A stretch of DNA of 64,000 nt from Fistulifera solaris (GCA_030295235.1 AP026134.1:930001-994000); one strand, 5' to 3'. Shown: positions 22,573 to 34,570, counted from the first letter of the stretch. The notes: generated by a model not told the origin, from the sequence alone. Numbers and translations are program-made.

Positions 22573-23080
22573 TCGGTTAGAAAGCATGGTTTAGCAAAAC
22601 GACATTCGTGATGACAGAGACTTATCAAAGTCGAACTAAGACTGCATAAATACCGTTTCTTGTACCTAACACCTAGTTCCTAGCTTTTCGTCAATCATTC
22701 GACGATCTTGCCCCCCGCACTTCGAGATGCCACTCAATTTTAATTCAACCAACGAAGATGTGATAGGCAAGGTTCCTTTTCCGTACGAATTCCACCGAAA
22801 TTCCTGGAATTCTAGTGGCAGATGGGCGCCACAAAGGAGCTCTTCCTGTACTATATGAGCTATTGTAATTCCAGTTACGTAGGTCGCTTACGGACAATGT
22901 CCTTCAAGAAAGGACGAGAAGAGTTCCGTCAAAAGCGAAATTGACATCCATCGGAGCCCCTTATATGTTGTTGATTGTTGTCGGTGTCGTTGAAATCAAT
23001 TCTGATTTATTTGACATCAAATAAAACAGTAGTTTCATCTTTTGTTTATATCCTGTTCCTTTAAATTGAGCGTAACAACC
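22573..23080. other. Intergenic region
   Basis: 508 bases between two plus-strand genes. GAATTCC-rich short palindromes occur at 22786-22815. No gene seen. Confidence 0.35.
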
Positions 23081-24254
23081 ATGAAACGGAAAGATTTGCC
23101 GTCATCCTGTCCCGAAACGCTTTCAACGTCTCCAGCCAATTTTGATCTCCCAATATACTGGGATGGCCTTGCCAAATCCGCTTACGGTTCAACGTACGCC
23201 TTTTTACCGGATTTTACGGAACATCCCAAACCAAAACGACGACCGACGGTGCAGGTTTCAAAACCAGAATTGTCGAATTCCAATCAAGAGGACGATGTCA
23301 CGTTTTTTCACGACTTTGTTGCAGGAGGTGTAGCGGGATGCGCATCTGTCATTGTGGGCCATCCTTTTGATTCTATGAAAGTACGACAACAAACGAATGC
23401 TACGGGAACAGCGTCGATACGGTCGCTCTTTCGGGGCATGTCGGCTCCATTGAGTGCGGCAACGGCGATCAATGCCGTCGTCTTTGGGAGTTACGGGGGA
23501 GCCAGTCGATTCTACGACGAGTACATTCAGGCTCCTCAAGAAACGGATTTGAATCACGATCCTTGGCAAAAAGTTGGGTATGCGGTAGTTTTGCTGGTAT
23601 GGTACAATGTGTCATCATCGCACCGATGGAGCATGTCAAACTAAGAGTTCAAACGTCTGCCGAGTTGAAAGGTTCACGGCAAGCCGTTTCGCTCATTGTC
23701 AAAAATTATGGAGTACCAAAGTTGTTTCAAGGATGGTGGAGCACCTTTCTGCGCGAAGTGCCGGCATTCGGTCTTTATTTTGCCTCCTACGACTACATGA
23801 AAGACGCTTGCTTGACCTACTTGTCTGGAGGCGACAGCAGTGCGGAAGCCGCTGCTCAAATGAATTCAAGTCACGCTTGGCTAGCTTCCGCTATGGCCGG
23901 TGGCTCTGCGGGATGTCTCACGTGGGGCTTTGTGTACCCAATTGACGTGATAAAAGTACGTTTGTGGCAAGGAGGCTGTTTGCCTACATCGACTTCGAGA
24001 GAAAGTTTTGACTGACGCTTTATTTATTTTACTCGCTCTTTTCCGCACAGACTCATATTCAGATTGCACCTCTCGACCAACCTGCACCACGAATCTTGAC
24101 TACGGCACAAAAGATCATTCAAACAGCTGGATACCGAGCTCTCTTCCGTGGATTAGGCATCACTTTGATACGAGCTTTTCCAGTCAACGGCACAATCTTT
24201 CCGGTGTACGAGTTTACATTGAAAAAGGTGGTAGCTTGGGAAAATGGTAACTAA
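23081..24254 (+). CDS. Mitochondrial carrier family (SLC25) protein, one frame break
   Basis: Two exons, 23081-23955 and 24051-24254, intron 95 nt (GTACGT donor). Three carrier repeats are visible with PxDxxK-type signatures: HPFDSMKVRQQ in repeat 1, APMEHVKLRVQ in repeat 2, YPIDVIK split by the intron in repeat 3, and the GxxxG-rich odd helices (FVAGGVAGCASVIVG, WLASAMAGGSAG). A Ser/Pro-rich N-terminal extension of about 75 aa precedes repeat 1. The frame shifts by one base at GGG (23576-23578); one more G would join WQKVG to VCGSFAGM. Repeat 1-2 spacing fits carnitine/basic amino acid-type carriers, but I do not assign a substrate. It would exchange metabolites over the inner mitochondrial membrane. 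Confidence 0.8.
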
Positions 24255-26125
24255 ACGAATACTCTAATTCGGTTTTTTGTCCCTGTTTCTCTACACTAGC
24301 TAGCATCTTGCGCCAGTCGCCTTTACTCGATTAGTTGTCAAAGAATGTGGCTGTCTTTTGCTAAGCACTCCGTTTGCTCTCGATTCCGTTTGAGCTCAAC
24401 GTTTCGCCGCAATAAGTCGGAGACCCTGAGCGGGACGACAAGATGGAAGCAAGCATTCGATTTCGCGTAAAAGCCGCTAAAATGTAGCACATATTAAGAT
24501 GTCTGCCGACTTGGTACTGTAAACTCTCGCAGGTTGATTGTCGTCATAAAAATGCTTTCTCCAATAGACACAGCGACTGTGTGTGATTCGGTCACATGAA
24601 TAGCGAAGAGGCTGTGAATTAGCCCTGCAAAGTGTGAGCAGGTTCACAACAAGGAAAAGGGAACGAATGTATGAAATTGAAATAAGACGCATCACTTTCT
24701 TGACAAATGAGACCCAGCAATGTTCTCGACACTCTGCACATCATGAAGTTTTCAGTGCCGTAGGCAAGCGACATCTGTAAGCTTTGTACAATTGTCTTTA
24801 GATCGATTGCGTTTCCTTTATAGGCGTTTCATCAGCCTCATTCAATCGCTCACATTCATATTAAAAAGATAATTTGGCCAATCAGGCGTTTCTGATTTCT
24901 ATTGCCTCAATGTTTTCATGCGCATCTGTAGTAATGGCAATGACTTAAAACGAAGAATGAAGCCCACTTGTCGCTTGTTGATGGACTTCACAACCTAAAC
25001 CCGAATTCTCACTTCATTCATTATTTATTCGTTTATTCGTCCCACGATCCATCGCGCAAAATTGTGATGCCCTGCCATAAAGTTTCACATTCTCACTGTA
25101 GTAGCTTATCCGTTGGGGTCTTCGTCTACTAAATACCTTTTCAAATGTCCTTCTGAGTCTAGCTAAATAATTAAATTAGCCATGATTGCGAAACTTTTGG
25201 TACTGAAAGGTTTCTATTTGACTGATACTAAAATAAGATGCATCGGGTTGGGTGGCATTTTGTCGAGCTCGTAAACTCAAAAGACATGCCAGTTTCTTGG
25301 CCGAGGATTTCAAAAAACACAGTCGGCTTACCAAAAGCTGAATTGTTTACCTTCCTTTGCTTCAACACCACGAAGCTCCTCTTTCGTAATACTCCGTAAA
25401 GACATTGCCAAATTAAAAGAACATAAATGTGAGTTCCAATGTCGCAAAAGGATGAAAACGAAGGAACCGATGGAATTTTCCCCATCCCATTTTTTTAGCG
25501 ACCATGGTCGTCCATCGGAGCGTTGAGAAAGCGGGCCCGGCGTTCTGCGAAATTCAAATACGCTGAGTATCTTCCGTTCCAGTACCGTATCTGCGATGTC
25601 TACTGTCATACAGTAGGATCCTTTTTCATTCCATTCTACAGCTCCGTAAAAATGCAGTCCTTGCCCGAAATTTCGATGCGGTATTGACTCTGGACAGCGA
25701 TACAACGCAGTACACGGTGACCGCGACTTGTTTCACGGAAGCAGTCAGCAGCTGTGTTGCGGTTTGGATTCGTGCCCGCCCCTCCTCCATCGATGGACAC
25801 GTCCGCAATTTCGGGTGTATAGGAAATTCGACTGTTTCTCATTGCATTTTGTATCTAGAAGAAGAGCAATTGTTGACTGCTTTACTGAAAAAAGATTGCA
25901 TGCTTTTGTTGTTCAATTTTCTCGGGTATGTTCTTCCAGAGGTTGCTATCGTCATTTTGTGTGACAATGACAAGGTGCACGCTGTTCGTTTGAATTTCCG
26001 TTCTCAACGCACCGAATCGCTAAATCCTTCATTACTGACGACACCAAATCGGAAAGCGTGGCCTTCTTTCTCCTCTGATCTCATCGCATAGTCTAACTCT
26101 GACAATTTCTATTCAACAGACCATC
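24255..26125. other. Long region without a confident gene; possible anonymous coding at 25560-26091
   Basis: From 24255 to about 25220 I see only AT-rich spacer. Between 25230 and 26091 both strands have open stretches. The plus strand reads SSCVAVWIRARPSSIDGHV with GC-rich third positions around 25690-25815. The minus strand reads NFGQGLHFYGAVEWNEKG around 25640-25690. Neither resembles a family I know, and no good start or splice signals decide the matter. A small gene may exist here; strand unresolved. Confidence 0.25.
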
Positions 26126-26797
26126 ATGTCAGCATATGCGTTACCAGGATTCTTTCCTCCGTTAGACACAACTTTCGGTTCATCTTGCAAAAGTTCTTGT
26201 GAGACTACCAATGCTTCTTGCCAGAACATCACAGATATGGCGGATGTAAAGATCGACAACAAGGTGTCATCGCGGCCAGTTGTTACAATATTACGAGCCA
26301 AGGTTGATCCGATTCGACTGATTGAGTCGCTCACCGCACAACGGCCCAAACGCATCTTCCGCAGAAGACGGTGCAGCGATTCTTCTTCACAAAATCCCCA
26401 GGAATCCGCCATGGACTTTGAACTCAGTATGAGTACCACCAACGGTCGAACAACAACAGTTGTACGCACCATGGAGTCGATTCGTCGTCTCCGCAAGGAT
26501 CTATCGAGCTACACGAACGTTCCGGAATTGCCCGCCCTCAAAAATGATTGTCTCGGCTTTACACTCATGCACGACGCGTTACGGGTGTATTCTCCGCTAT
26601 TAGCACAATGGTTCCGCGAGGTGATTCCCCACGTGGAGCATCTAAATGTGTGGTCCGAGTTTTGGTATCCCGAGACGACGAATCTAAGCTGCAATAACTC
26701 CTGGATGAGCAATTCTTTGCTTCGGCACCGAATGTCGGCTCCTGTTATGTTGCACGCCATTGAAGAGTCGGAGTCAGATGATTCGGATGAAGAGTAA
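26126..26797 (+). CDS. Unknown protein, PX-like central region
   Basis: 223 aa, single exon. After a low-complexity N-terminus, residues about 94-155 (MDFELSMSTTNGRTTTVVR, then RTMESIRRLRKDLSSY) follow the pattern of a phox-homology domain: beta-strand, basic Arg, then a helix R-R-L-R-x-D-L. A Trp-rich C-terminal part (WFREVIPHVEHLNVWSEFW) and an acidic tail (ESESDDSDEE) follow. PX domains bind phosphoinositides on endosomes, but the Pro-rich loop typical of PX is not evident, so this is a weak fold guess. I otherwise do not recognise it. Confidence 0.45.
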   Translation: MSAYALPGFFPPLDTTFGSSCKSSCETTNASCQNITDMADVKIDNKVSSRPVVTILRAKVDPIRLIESLTAQRPKRIFRRRRCSDSSSQNPQESAMDFELSMSTTNGRTTTVVRTMESIRRLRKDLSSYTNVPELPALKNDCLGFTLMHDALRVYSPLLAQWFREVIPHVEHLNVWSEFWYPETTNLSCNNSWMSNSLLRHRMSAPVMLHAIEESESDDSDEE

Positions 26798-27740
26798 ATA
26801 GAAGATAAAGGCGTTTTTGATGGTTGTTTTCATGTTATTATGGTTCTGAGCAAGCTACCAGAGCATTTGCGATTCTAAAGTAAAAATCCTAATACACAGT
26901 TTCACGACTCAAAGGATTGTATTCGTAGCAGTGCTTGATTTTAAACGCTGACATTGCAGCTTCCCCTGTTGCAAGCGATGGTCAGGATGCATTCCGAGAA
27001 GCCCAGACCATGTCGTTGATGATTGCTACATCAATGTCACAGATCGATGGCAACGTCTTACTATATTGTTGTCTACTCGAGGAATGAATGAGCACCGACA
27101 TGAGAAGATGAGCATTGCAACAAAAGAGCGTCATGACAAACGACTTACGAGATTACAAGTTCCGGTCGACAAGGATGTGCAAAATCGTCCGTAATGGTAT
27201 CGTTCGAATCAATCCTTGGTACCGAAAAGGCATTCAACACAAAATAAACAACAATGGTCGCAAAAAGATCACAACCAAAGAAGCCACGCCTTGTTGATGA
27301 AAGGTTGTTGGGTCGAAATAAAAAACCGTGTCTTCCAAGAGATGACTAATCCAGAGTACATAGAGACCTCCCACAAGGAGCACCGATACGTGCAACACAA
27401 AGCCGCAATTTGCGGCAGACGCATTCTTGCTGGACATGCAATGAATAATTTATTGATTGATGGTCAAAACTTGCTACTCGATTCTCACCATGCATTATGC
27501 CATGCTTATTCATCCTCATTCATGCAAAAGATGCCCTCATTCCAACAAGCGAAGCAATACCTGGTAGGATAGCGGAACAACGATTAAAAGTAATATCCGG
27601 GTATCCCCTGGAATTGGCCTGAGCTTCTTAAAATCTACGTCGACATACTTTGTAAGAAGCTTCACGCTATTAACGTTACGCACTGTACACATTCTCTACA
27701 AAGATACGTGAAAACACAAGGAACAACGCCGTTTCCGTAG
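26798..27740. other. Intergenic region
   Basis: Contains an exact TACCTGGTA palindrome at 27558-27566. An open frame at 27216-27572 on the plus strand has no recognisable content and is not called. Confidence 0.35.
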
Positions 27741-28079
27741 CCAGATTTTAGGAAGGTAAAAACACCACCTACCCAGATTTTCTGTGTATGTAAAAATACC
27801 AGAATCCCAGATTTTCTGAGTACGTGGAAAAATCACGACCTCAGATTTTCTGAGTACTTGAAAACATCAGGTTCCCAGATTTTCTGAGAACTTCTACTAG
27901 AGACCACATTCCCAGATTTTCTGTGGACGTAAAACAGCCCACTATATTATTTTAAAGTGTAGCATCAACCGTATCACGACTGCATTTCAGTCATGAACAA
28001 TTTTTGTGGACGTGAAGTGAACCCAACTGGCTTCCCCAGATTTTCTGACCACGTAGCCACCACCTGCCCAGATTTTCTG
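27741..28079. repeat. Regular array of CCCAGATTTTCTG, about 34-bp period, interrupted
   Basis: Copies of the 13-mer (some degenerate) begin at 27741, 27772, 27806, 27840, 27874, 27911, 28035 and 28067. Five successive intervals are 31, 34, 34, 34 and 37 bp, while the sequence between units varies. The core CAGATTTTCTG is itself a short palindrome. The array is interrupted by about 110 bp that contain a copy of the CAYGACTG..CAGTCRTG dyad (27974-27996). No coding frame covers it. Confidence 0.8.
27974..27996. repeat. Dyad element TCACGACTG-CATTT-CAGTCATGA
   Basis: Same 23-bp layout as 10337-10359, with nearly identical arms. It sits inside the 34-bp-period array, between its sixth and seventh units. 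Confidence 0.7.
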
Positions 28080-28265
28080 TGAATGACGAAGCAGTGCATC
28101 ATTGTCTTCGCTACATTTTGAATTCTATTTTTGGTGTCGTTTATTGACTATTATTGCAAGGAACACATGCTGGGTGAAATTATAATGACATTTGGGCCGG
28201 AAAGTGTCTAGAGAAAGGGTGAAGAATCATCGGATACCGCAAGCTCCGGGTTGAAACTGCGACAT

Positions 28266-28480
28266 TATGGTTAGACATTCCATGCTCCACATGGACGCGC
28301 CGTATTGATGGCCGTTCGGCACGCTAACGAATGATGAGTAATGGTACACACGAACAGATTCGTTATTTTCACTTTGTTCGAGGCATCAGTTCCGGGTACC
28401 CAATCATCAGTCGAATCTAAGAAGCTACTTGACGGAGACGTTGATGTTACGAAAGAGTAATCAGGTGCTTCTAGGCCACG
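28266..28480 (+). pseudogene. Relic of the beta-helix gene (left copy of the inverted duplication)
   Basis: The plus strand matches the coding strand of the gene at 34913-36868: CACACGAACAGATTCG near 28346 and ACGAAAGAGTAATCAGGTG near 28445 are nearly identical to its middle part. About 45 bp present in the intact gene are missing, stops interrupt the frame, and the downstream half is lost. It is followed within 40 bp by the shared tail (28517 onward). Confidence 0.75.
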
Positions 28481-28516
28481 CGATAATTCAGGTACCATTG
28501 GTTGGATTACGAAAAA

Positions 28517-28815
28517 CGATGGACAAAGTCCGTCATATACATTGCGGTGAAGAATCAAGACTAGAGAGAAAGCAGTCAGTTAAAACAAAAAAAACACTAA
28601 TTACTAATTATAGACCACTTCTTCATTACTAGTCGTGACGGAGAGACTAGATTGTTGCGGTTTCAGTAGCTTTATCAACCTGTTCTTCCTCTTTGTCGGA
28701 TTCCTTTTCACCGTTAGACTCATTGTCATCTGTCTTGCCTGTAGCAGCCGCAAACGACGCGGGGTCTGGCAACAATACATTCACTCCAAGAGATTCCGGA
28801 TCGGTCCTAGTCTTG
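28517..28815. repeat. Inverted repeat, left arm (about 300 bp)
   Basis: The reverse complement of this segment aligns along its length with 34575-34875, with roughly 15 substitutions or small indels judged by eye. It spans the last coding bases of the DUF6824-type gene and its 3' flank. Confidence 0.9.
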
Positions 28816-30802
28816 CCGTCCTTCTCGTCGTTGGTCTTTTCACGGAGTGCCTGCGATGTTTTTTCCGCCGCTTTCTTATCACCGACATCAATCCACTTTC
28901 CAGTCTTCTCGTCTTTCTTCAAGAAACGACCGGGTGGATCTCCATTTCGGATGGCGCGAACAATCACGCGGGCGACCGAAGGCTTTTGAATTTTTGGTGC
29001 ACGGACATAGTCAGGTCGGTGCAAAGCGACGATATCTCTGAATCGTTTGTTCCCTTTGTGGTGGTTCGTCAAGCCACCTCTGCCTAGCAAAATGTCATGG
29101 TCTGTGACCAAAATGTTACCCTCTTCATCAACGGCGTTCGGAGGAAGCCCCGCCGTAACAAGCTCCGTGCCTTCCGTCTTCTTCTTGGCCGCTTGTTTTG
29201 TGGCTGAGGGGACCGACACACGGATCTTCGGTTTGTATTCAGCAGCTCCCACAGCAGCACTTTCAGTGGTCTTTTGTTTTTTGGTCTTGCTGCCTTCTTC
29301 GACATCGTCCCCATCATCTTCTTCGCCGTCTTTACCGCCGCGGAGAGACTCGCGGAGTGCCTGTCGATCACGCTTCTCTGCATTCGATCTTTCACGGAGA
29401 CCCTGCGACGTTTTCTCAGCTGCTGTGCGATCTCCCACATCGTACCACTTTCCGTCGTCATTCTTCTTCAAGAATCTATGATAGTAGCAAAAAGAGGAAG
29501 GCACTGCCTCTGTCAGGTCCGAATAGTCTACTGTGTAGTCAATCACTAGAACGTACCTGCCAGGAGGGATACCGGTTCGAATGGCGCGGACAATCTTGCG
29601 AGCGACACCGGGTTTGTCCATTTTGACGGCACGAATGTAGTCGGGGCGATGCAAAGCGATAATGTCACGGAATCGACGGTTCCCAGGATGACTATTCGTC
29701 ATACCGCCACGACCAAACAGCACATCCCAATCGTTTGGTTCATCAATGGGCTCAGTTCCCGGTTGTGTCATATTTTCAGAAGGCAAGTCCGCAATCCCTT
29801 CACTGATATTATCCAGTGGGTTTCCCAGGGCATTGTACGCAATCAGATGAATTTCCTTTTCGAGAAAGACCTCGAACACGAAAACAAGTGAAAATTGTGC
29901 CGCTTCTGCTCCTGAAAGCAACTTCCAGTTGACCTTGGCATCCGCTTCGGCCACACGAACCAAGAATCTTGAGTTTTGAGATGCGACTGCCGCAGGAACT
30001 TTATCCTTGTCTTCCTCGTGCAGTTCGGCCTCATCCAACCCCTTGAGCAGCTCGACAGCGGCTTCTACTCGCTTGTCAACAGTCCTTGTCATCGACGATA
30101 CTAAGTGGGATGCGAGACTAAAAACGGTGCGGTTTCCTCCCTGTTGCTCGTACATCTTTTCACTCTGGGTGCTGTCATCACAAAGAAACAAGACGGCATC
30201 TTTGGGGTTAGGAAGAAGGGCTTCATCTTCGGTGGCTTTACGCTCCAATATTTCCTTGAAATGACTATAGGGACTCAGCGTCAAGTCTCCCAAGTCGTCG
30301 TTCTTAAACTCTTCGACCATGGCACCCGCCAGTGCGTCTTTGCATCTTGATCGGCAACTTCAATCCAGTTCTTGTCTTCTTTCTTGAGAAAGCGTCCTTT
30401 TGACTTCATGAAAGGCTTGGGAACATCCTTTAGACCCGCCAATTCATACTCCTTGCCATTTTTGACTAGCTTAAAGAGGTTTTCGGCAATTTCCATCGCC
30501 TCACTGGCTGTGGAAGGAGGTTCTTTGCCTTGCAATTTCCAGATGATGCGGTGCAGTCTCATCATGTCCTGCAAGAGGAGATTCGTGCGGTGCCCTGCCG
30601 AACCTTCTCCTACAATCACATCACGGAATCTCGGTTTTATCGTAGAACCATCTTCAATATCCGAAGCAGTAGCATCATCGTCCTTTACGGCAGGCTTGAC
30701 TTCTTTGGTCTCTTCTGTTTTAGTCTCTTCCGTTGAAACGGGTGTTTCTTCTTTCTCTTCCGGTTCTTTTGCCTTGGCGCCTCGTTTAGCTCGACCTTTC
30801 AT
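28647..30802 (-). CDS. GRGG-motif (DUF6824-type) repeat protein, three domains
   Basis: Two exons: about 29557-30802 and 28647-29475, with an 81-nt intron (29476-29556; GTACGT donor) that is in frame and stop-free; splicing restores PGRFLKKNDDGKW. Two full domains show DVLFGRGGMTN and DILLGRGGLTN, followed by GNRRFRDI/GNKRFRDI, LHRPDY, a basic ARxIVRAIR helix, PPGRFLKK and AAEKTSQ. A third, N-terminal copy is degenerate (RDVIVGEGS instead of LFGRGG). Acidic Lys/Glu/Thr stretches link them. The family is expanded in diatoms and stramenopiles and its function is, as far as I know, unsettled; the Arg/Lys-rich helices suggest nucleic-acid binding. The frame shifts by one base near 30332-30340 (one base short). 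The start at 30802 (MKGRAKRGAKAKEPE) is chosen as the first ATG before continuous coding. Confidence 0.8.
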
Positions 30803-31549
30803 GATGACTGTTGATGGGTGAATGACACGTGAATAATGAAAGATGGTTTCAATCAACAACGAAGGCGAATGAATTGAATCAACAACGAAGGAGGACTGGT
30901 TGACTATTCAATCACCTTCGTGAGCTGACTCGTTCTGTTTTTTTGAGCGAGCGATTTTGCAAGCATGCGTTGGAAATTTCATCCACGATCACGATGAAAC
31001 CCGATCATTTCGTAGTTTACGTAGAGTCCTGTAGTTTTTCTACAGGCGGGTGACTTTTTCATTCGGATGAGTGACCGTGTCGAAGTGACAAGTTTCGGTC
31101 ATCCACGAATGTGCTACGAAGGTTCCAGTACATCTTTCTACATGAGACTTGCTGAAGCGAACTCTTTTGAAAATTTGAACTTGACTTTGCAACAACAAGT
31201 AGAGGGTAGACGACATACGAAGTTTGACGTGTTTCTATAGGAATCACGCTTTGAAGAGGTCACGAGTCTCGGCAAATTCAAATTAAAGATAGCACAATTT
31301 GCCTCATAGTGTTTGCCACCGTAGTATTTCTACAGCAGGCTACATCAACGGTTTTTTCAAATTTTGTTTGCCGCTTCAACAAAACACCACCGACCAGCGA
31401 ACGATGCGAAGATGAAATCCTTGGTCCTTGATCGGATGATTACAAGAATTGCCATCAACTTTCGATCGCTGCTTCCTGCTAACTCAAGAAATGATGCGTA
31501 AATTATGATCTACATGCGTAGGCGCAAGACAAACAACAACGAGTGAGAA
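30803..31549. other. Intergenic region, divergent
   Basis: Divergent spacer. Two similar short tracts, GTCCTGTAGTTTTTCTACAGG (31026-31046) and CCGTAGTATTTCTACAGCAGG (31319-31339), form small TGTAG..CTACA hairpins about 290 bp apart. CAACAACGAAGG repeats occur at 30856 and 30880. No gene seen. Confidence 0.4.
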
Positions 31550-32473
31550 ATGACGAAAAGATCTAATCGAGGAGTATTCGGTGGCGGCTCGCACTGGTTG
31601 AGTCGGAAGCAACGCTCGAGTCCTGCAAAACCAGTCTCCGTGACTCCCAAAACTCATTGCAGCGAAGATGAAGAACAATCAGTTTTGTTGTTATCGATTG
31701 ATACCCAGTCCTCGCAAGAGCACAGCACTTCCGGGTTCACTCCCGTAACCAAGAAGCGCCGTAACACATTTGGTAGTCGCAAAGCGCCTCAGGTTTATCA
31801 CTCAGTATCCGATGATATCTTCTTCTCGCCAAGTATCCTCTGTCAGAAGAGAGCCATAAGACTGGAAGATAACGCGACGAGGACGAAAGATCTAAGTACA
31901 AGCTCGTCTCCTTCGAACGAATCATCGAGTTCATCGCATTCAGAAAGCCAACTTAGCCGACAGTTTGATTGCGCGGTCCAACAGAAATCACAGGAAATGA
32001 AGGGTTCAACATTATCCAGTGTCTCTCTGAACAAATCGTTTCATTCAGAAGGATCTTGCATCATTGGGATTACTTATAGTAAACTTCAGAACACGAAGAA
32101 TATCGCACACGACAAGGAATTTGATTGTGACGACACCACATTAAGTCATTCCGCTGTCAATCCTACAGAAATGAATCAGCCCTCTAGTACCATGACATCG
32201 CTCGACGAAGCACGAGCCTATTTTGCACAGTTGGACGCTTCTCCGATCGTCATGGAGGCCGTCGATGACAGAGAACGACACCGTAAAGTCGTACGCACGC
32301 GGCGTCGATTGCTTCCTACTCATCCGACAGTGAGGAAAGAATATAGAGAGTATGCACAAGCCTGTGATTGTGCACAAGTGCCCGCCATGACGTTGGAAGA
32401 GTTTGCGCGGCATCGAAAAATATTTCAACCGAACGATGTGATATATGAGGGATTTTTGGATGTAGAAGATTGA
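31550..32473 (+). CDS. Unknown Ser-rich protein with conserved-looking C-terminus
   Basis: 307 aa, intact frame. The first two-thirds are low complexity (Ser, Thr, acidic; long SSSPSNESSSSSHSES run) and probably disordered. The C-terminal 90 residues look folded: SLDEARAYFAQLDASPI, then KVVRTRRRLLPTHPTVRKE, YREYAQACD and EEFARHRKIF. No family recognised. Basic patches could serve as nuclear targeting, which is inference only. Confidence 0.55.
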   Translation: MTKRSNRGVFGGGSHWLSRKQRSSPAKPVSVTPKTHCSEDEEQSVLLLSIDTQSSQEHSTSGFTPVTKKRRNTFGSRKAPQVYHSVSDDIFFSPSILCQKRAIRLEDNATRTKDLSTSSSPSNESSSSSHSESQLSRQFDCAVQQKSQEMKGSTLSSVSLNKSFHSEGSCIIGITYSKLQNTKNIAHDKEFDCDDTTLSHSAVNPTEMNQPSSTMTSLDEARAYFAQLDASPIVMEAVDDRERHRKVVRTRRRLLPTHPTVRKEYREYAQACDCAQVPAMTLEEFARHRKIFQPNDVIYEGFLDVED

Positions 32474-32518
32474 AGCCTCGTTTCACAGTTAATTCTTATA
32501 ACGCTATTCATTCAACAA

Positions 32519-34266
32519 TTAGGACAAATAAAGGATTGCCAAAAGAGCATGCAGCGGCATGTATGCGTATCGTACGTAGATCGTGTAGTATGGAAATACT
32601 CTTGGGACTAGAAGGATGCACGGCAGTGTGATCCCAATCAGCCCAGTGGATAGTGCGTACAAAATAACGGATCGTGCCCGATGTATAGCTCGTTTTGCGT
32701 CTTTTCTTCATGGGTGCTCGAATTAAAGGACGGAAAGGCAATCAGCGGCGCCCAAAAGAGTGCAGACGGAAAAGCAAGAGACACATGGCCAAAGGCAATA
32801 GGGATATGAAGCAGCAACGCCGTGAAACAAGCAACGAATTGAGCGGTCTGCTTCGATAACCGTCGCAGTCCCAAACGTAACAAGAGCGAGATTGTCACGG
32901 AGACTAATAAGAAAGACACAACAATCATCTCCTTGTCCATCTTCGACACGATGGCGTGAAAGGCCGTCACGCAACATAGCGTCAAGAATAGTGTGTACTG
33001 GACAGTCGGCCAGTGGAAAGCGGGGATATCCACAAGCACCAAAGTGACAGCCCGCACCACCAATGGAATCAATAAGAGCAAATTAGGCACTAAATATTCC
33101 TCATGTTTGACGAATCGTTCCGGGGACGCCAACAAGTAAAGTGATGTGCTATGATGCAGCCGTTCGTGAAGATTAGAAAGCGCTCGCAGTACATATTCCA
33201 GTCGCTGTATACAATCCGCAGTAAATTGATTAGGATCAACACCAGGTGCAAACAAGGCTTGAATGGTCAAAGCATCGATTCCACGATCCAGTGCCATCGC
33301 ATGGGGTGGGTACGGTTCCAACAAAAGCGAGTATTCAAACGCCAACAATTCTAGCATCTTCGGTAACCATTCTTGTAATTGCTTGACTTGCCATGAAGTA
33401 AAAATCGACTGAAAATATTCTTGAATTTGTGTGGCTTCTTTGCGATATGGATGCATAGTAATGACGGCCTTGTTGGTTTGTGTGAGGATGGACCGCGAAT
33501 ACACATACATGGCCAAGAAGACCAAATCCATGTTGGGTAATACACCCCGTCTCCCTTGTGGTAAAATGCGTATTTCAGATTTTACGGGAGGAGAGGAAGA
33601 CACAATTCCTTTTTGTGCTTGCGGCTGAACATCTACAACAAGCAAATTTCGTAACAAGAAACCATTCATATCATGCGGCAGTGGCGGGCGAAACAGTGTT
33701 CCCTGATCGGCTGGCCCCAGATACACATCCAAGAACCGGTTAACAGTAGACGTAAGATTCATTTTTGATTCCATCGTACTCGTAACGATGAAAAGAGTCT
33801 TGGCAATCCAATTGGCTTGTTGTAATTGCTGAATAAGTTTCATCACGGCTACTAGAAACACATTCGACACATTCGACGCAGTCCAAGGAATGACTAAAAC
33901 AATCGCTTCTGAAACAGGACGGACCGCCACTTGTGTAGGTGTAATTTTGAGGATTTCGAAACCATCGGGATGTTGTGTACAAGAAATTCGTGCATTGCGA
34001 GAGACGGAAGCACATAAAGAGCGTCGCTTCCATCCGGTCGGTACAGTGAGAGCATCAAACTGCCCTCTCTTATTAAAATACGACGGATCTAACGAGCTTT
34101 CGTCAATGTACCATCTGCGTGGTTGCATGTGTCCTGTAAGGACTGACGCGACCGGATGCAAGGCATGCCAGAAAATCCCGATGAAATACGGAGCGACGAG
34201 CAGCAAGGGCAATTTACGTCGCCATTTTGGTGTCTTGAATTCCTCTTGTATTTGGTCTTTCGCCAT
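32519..34266 (-). CDS. GAA1: GPI transamidase subunit GAA1
   Basis: About 580 aa once one frame break is allowed for. The N-terminal TM helix (LLLVAPYFIGIFWHALHP) is followed by the large lumenal M28-like domain with the family landmarks EAIVLVIPW, NMDLVFLAMYVYSR, and HAMALDRGIDALTI. Several TM helices form the C-terminus. The frame leaves at a GAAAAG run (about 32705-32712): one further A restores RAIHRARSVILYAL and a last hydrophobic stretch ending LLAILYLS. GAA1 presents GPI lipid to the transamidase that attaches GPI anchors in the ER lumen. Divergently placed from an unassigned stretch with a TACCAGGTA palindrome 116 bp upstream (34382). Confidence 0.83.
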
Positions 34267-34435
34267 GTTCCTGCTTTCAAGCTGAGCATTAAATGCGAAT
34301 AGTTACCTCCCTTTTCGGTCGAAGAAATAAGATGTTTGTCATCAAGGAGGAGGAGTCGTTATGATTGTCCCAACGAAGTCTTACCAGGTATTTTGACCGC
34401 CCGTAGTGTTATTGCTTATTGCGCGTCCAAATGCT

Positions 34436-34458
34436 TCATGACTGAAGTCCAGTCGTGG
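34436..34458. repeat. Dyad element TCATGACTG-AAGTC-CAGTCGTGG
   Basis: Same arms and spacing as the other dyad copies; it lies upstream of GAA1 and next to the right arm of the inverted duplication. Confidence 0.6.
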
Positions 34459-34570
34459 TGACGAAAAACCTACCTATAGTGATATTAGAGTAACAATGTA
34501 CGCAATGAACAATCCGGAAGCTTATTCGTGTGAATGATTCAAAGGCAAATTAATCCGGAGGACTTCTGGT

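Noticed and set aside
25600-25616. Palindrome CTACTGTCATACAGTAG as a regulatory element
   Set aside because: Single occurrence in a possibly coding stretch; chance is adequate.
27216-27572. Small plus-strand gene
   Set aside because: 118 codons without conserved motifs, low-complexity Gln/His content, no splice partner.
27741-28079. CRISPR array
   Set aside because: Spacing is CRISPR-like but the unit is only 13 bp and degenerate, the genome is eukaryotic, and no cas genes are near.
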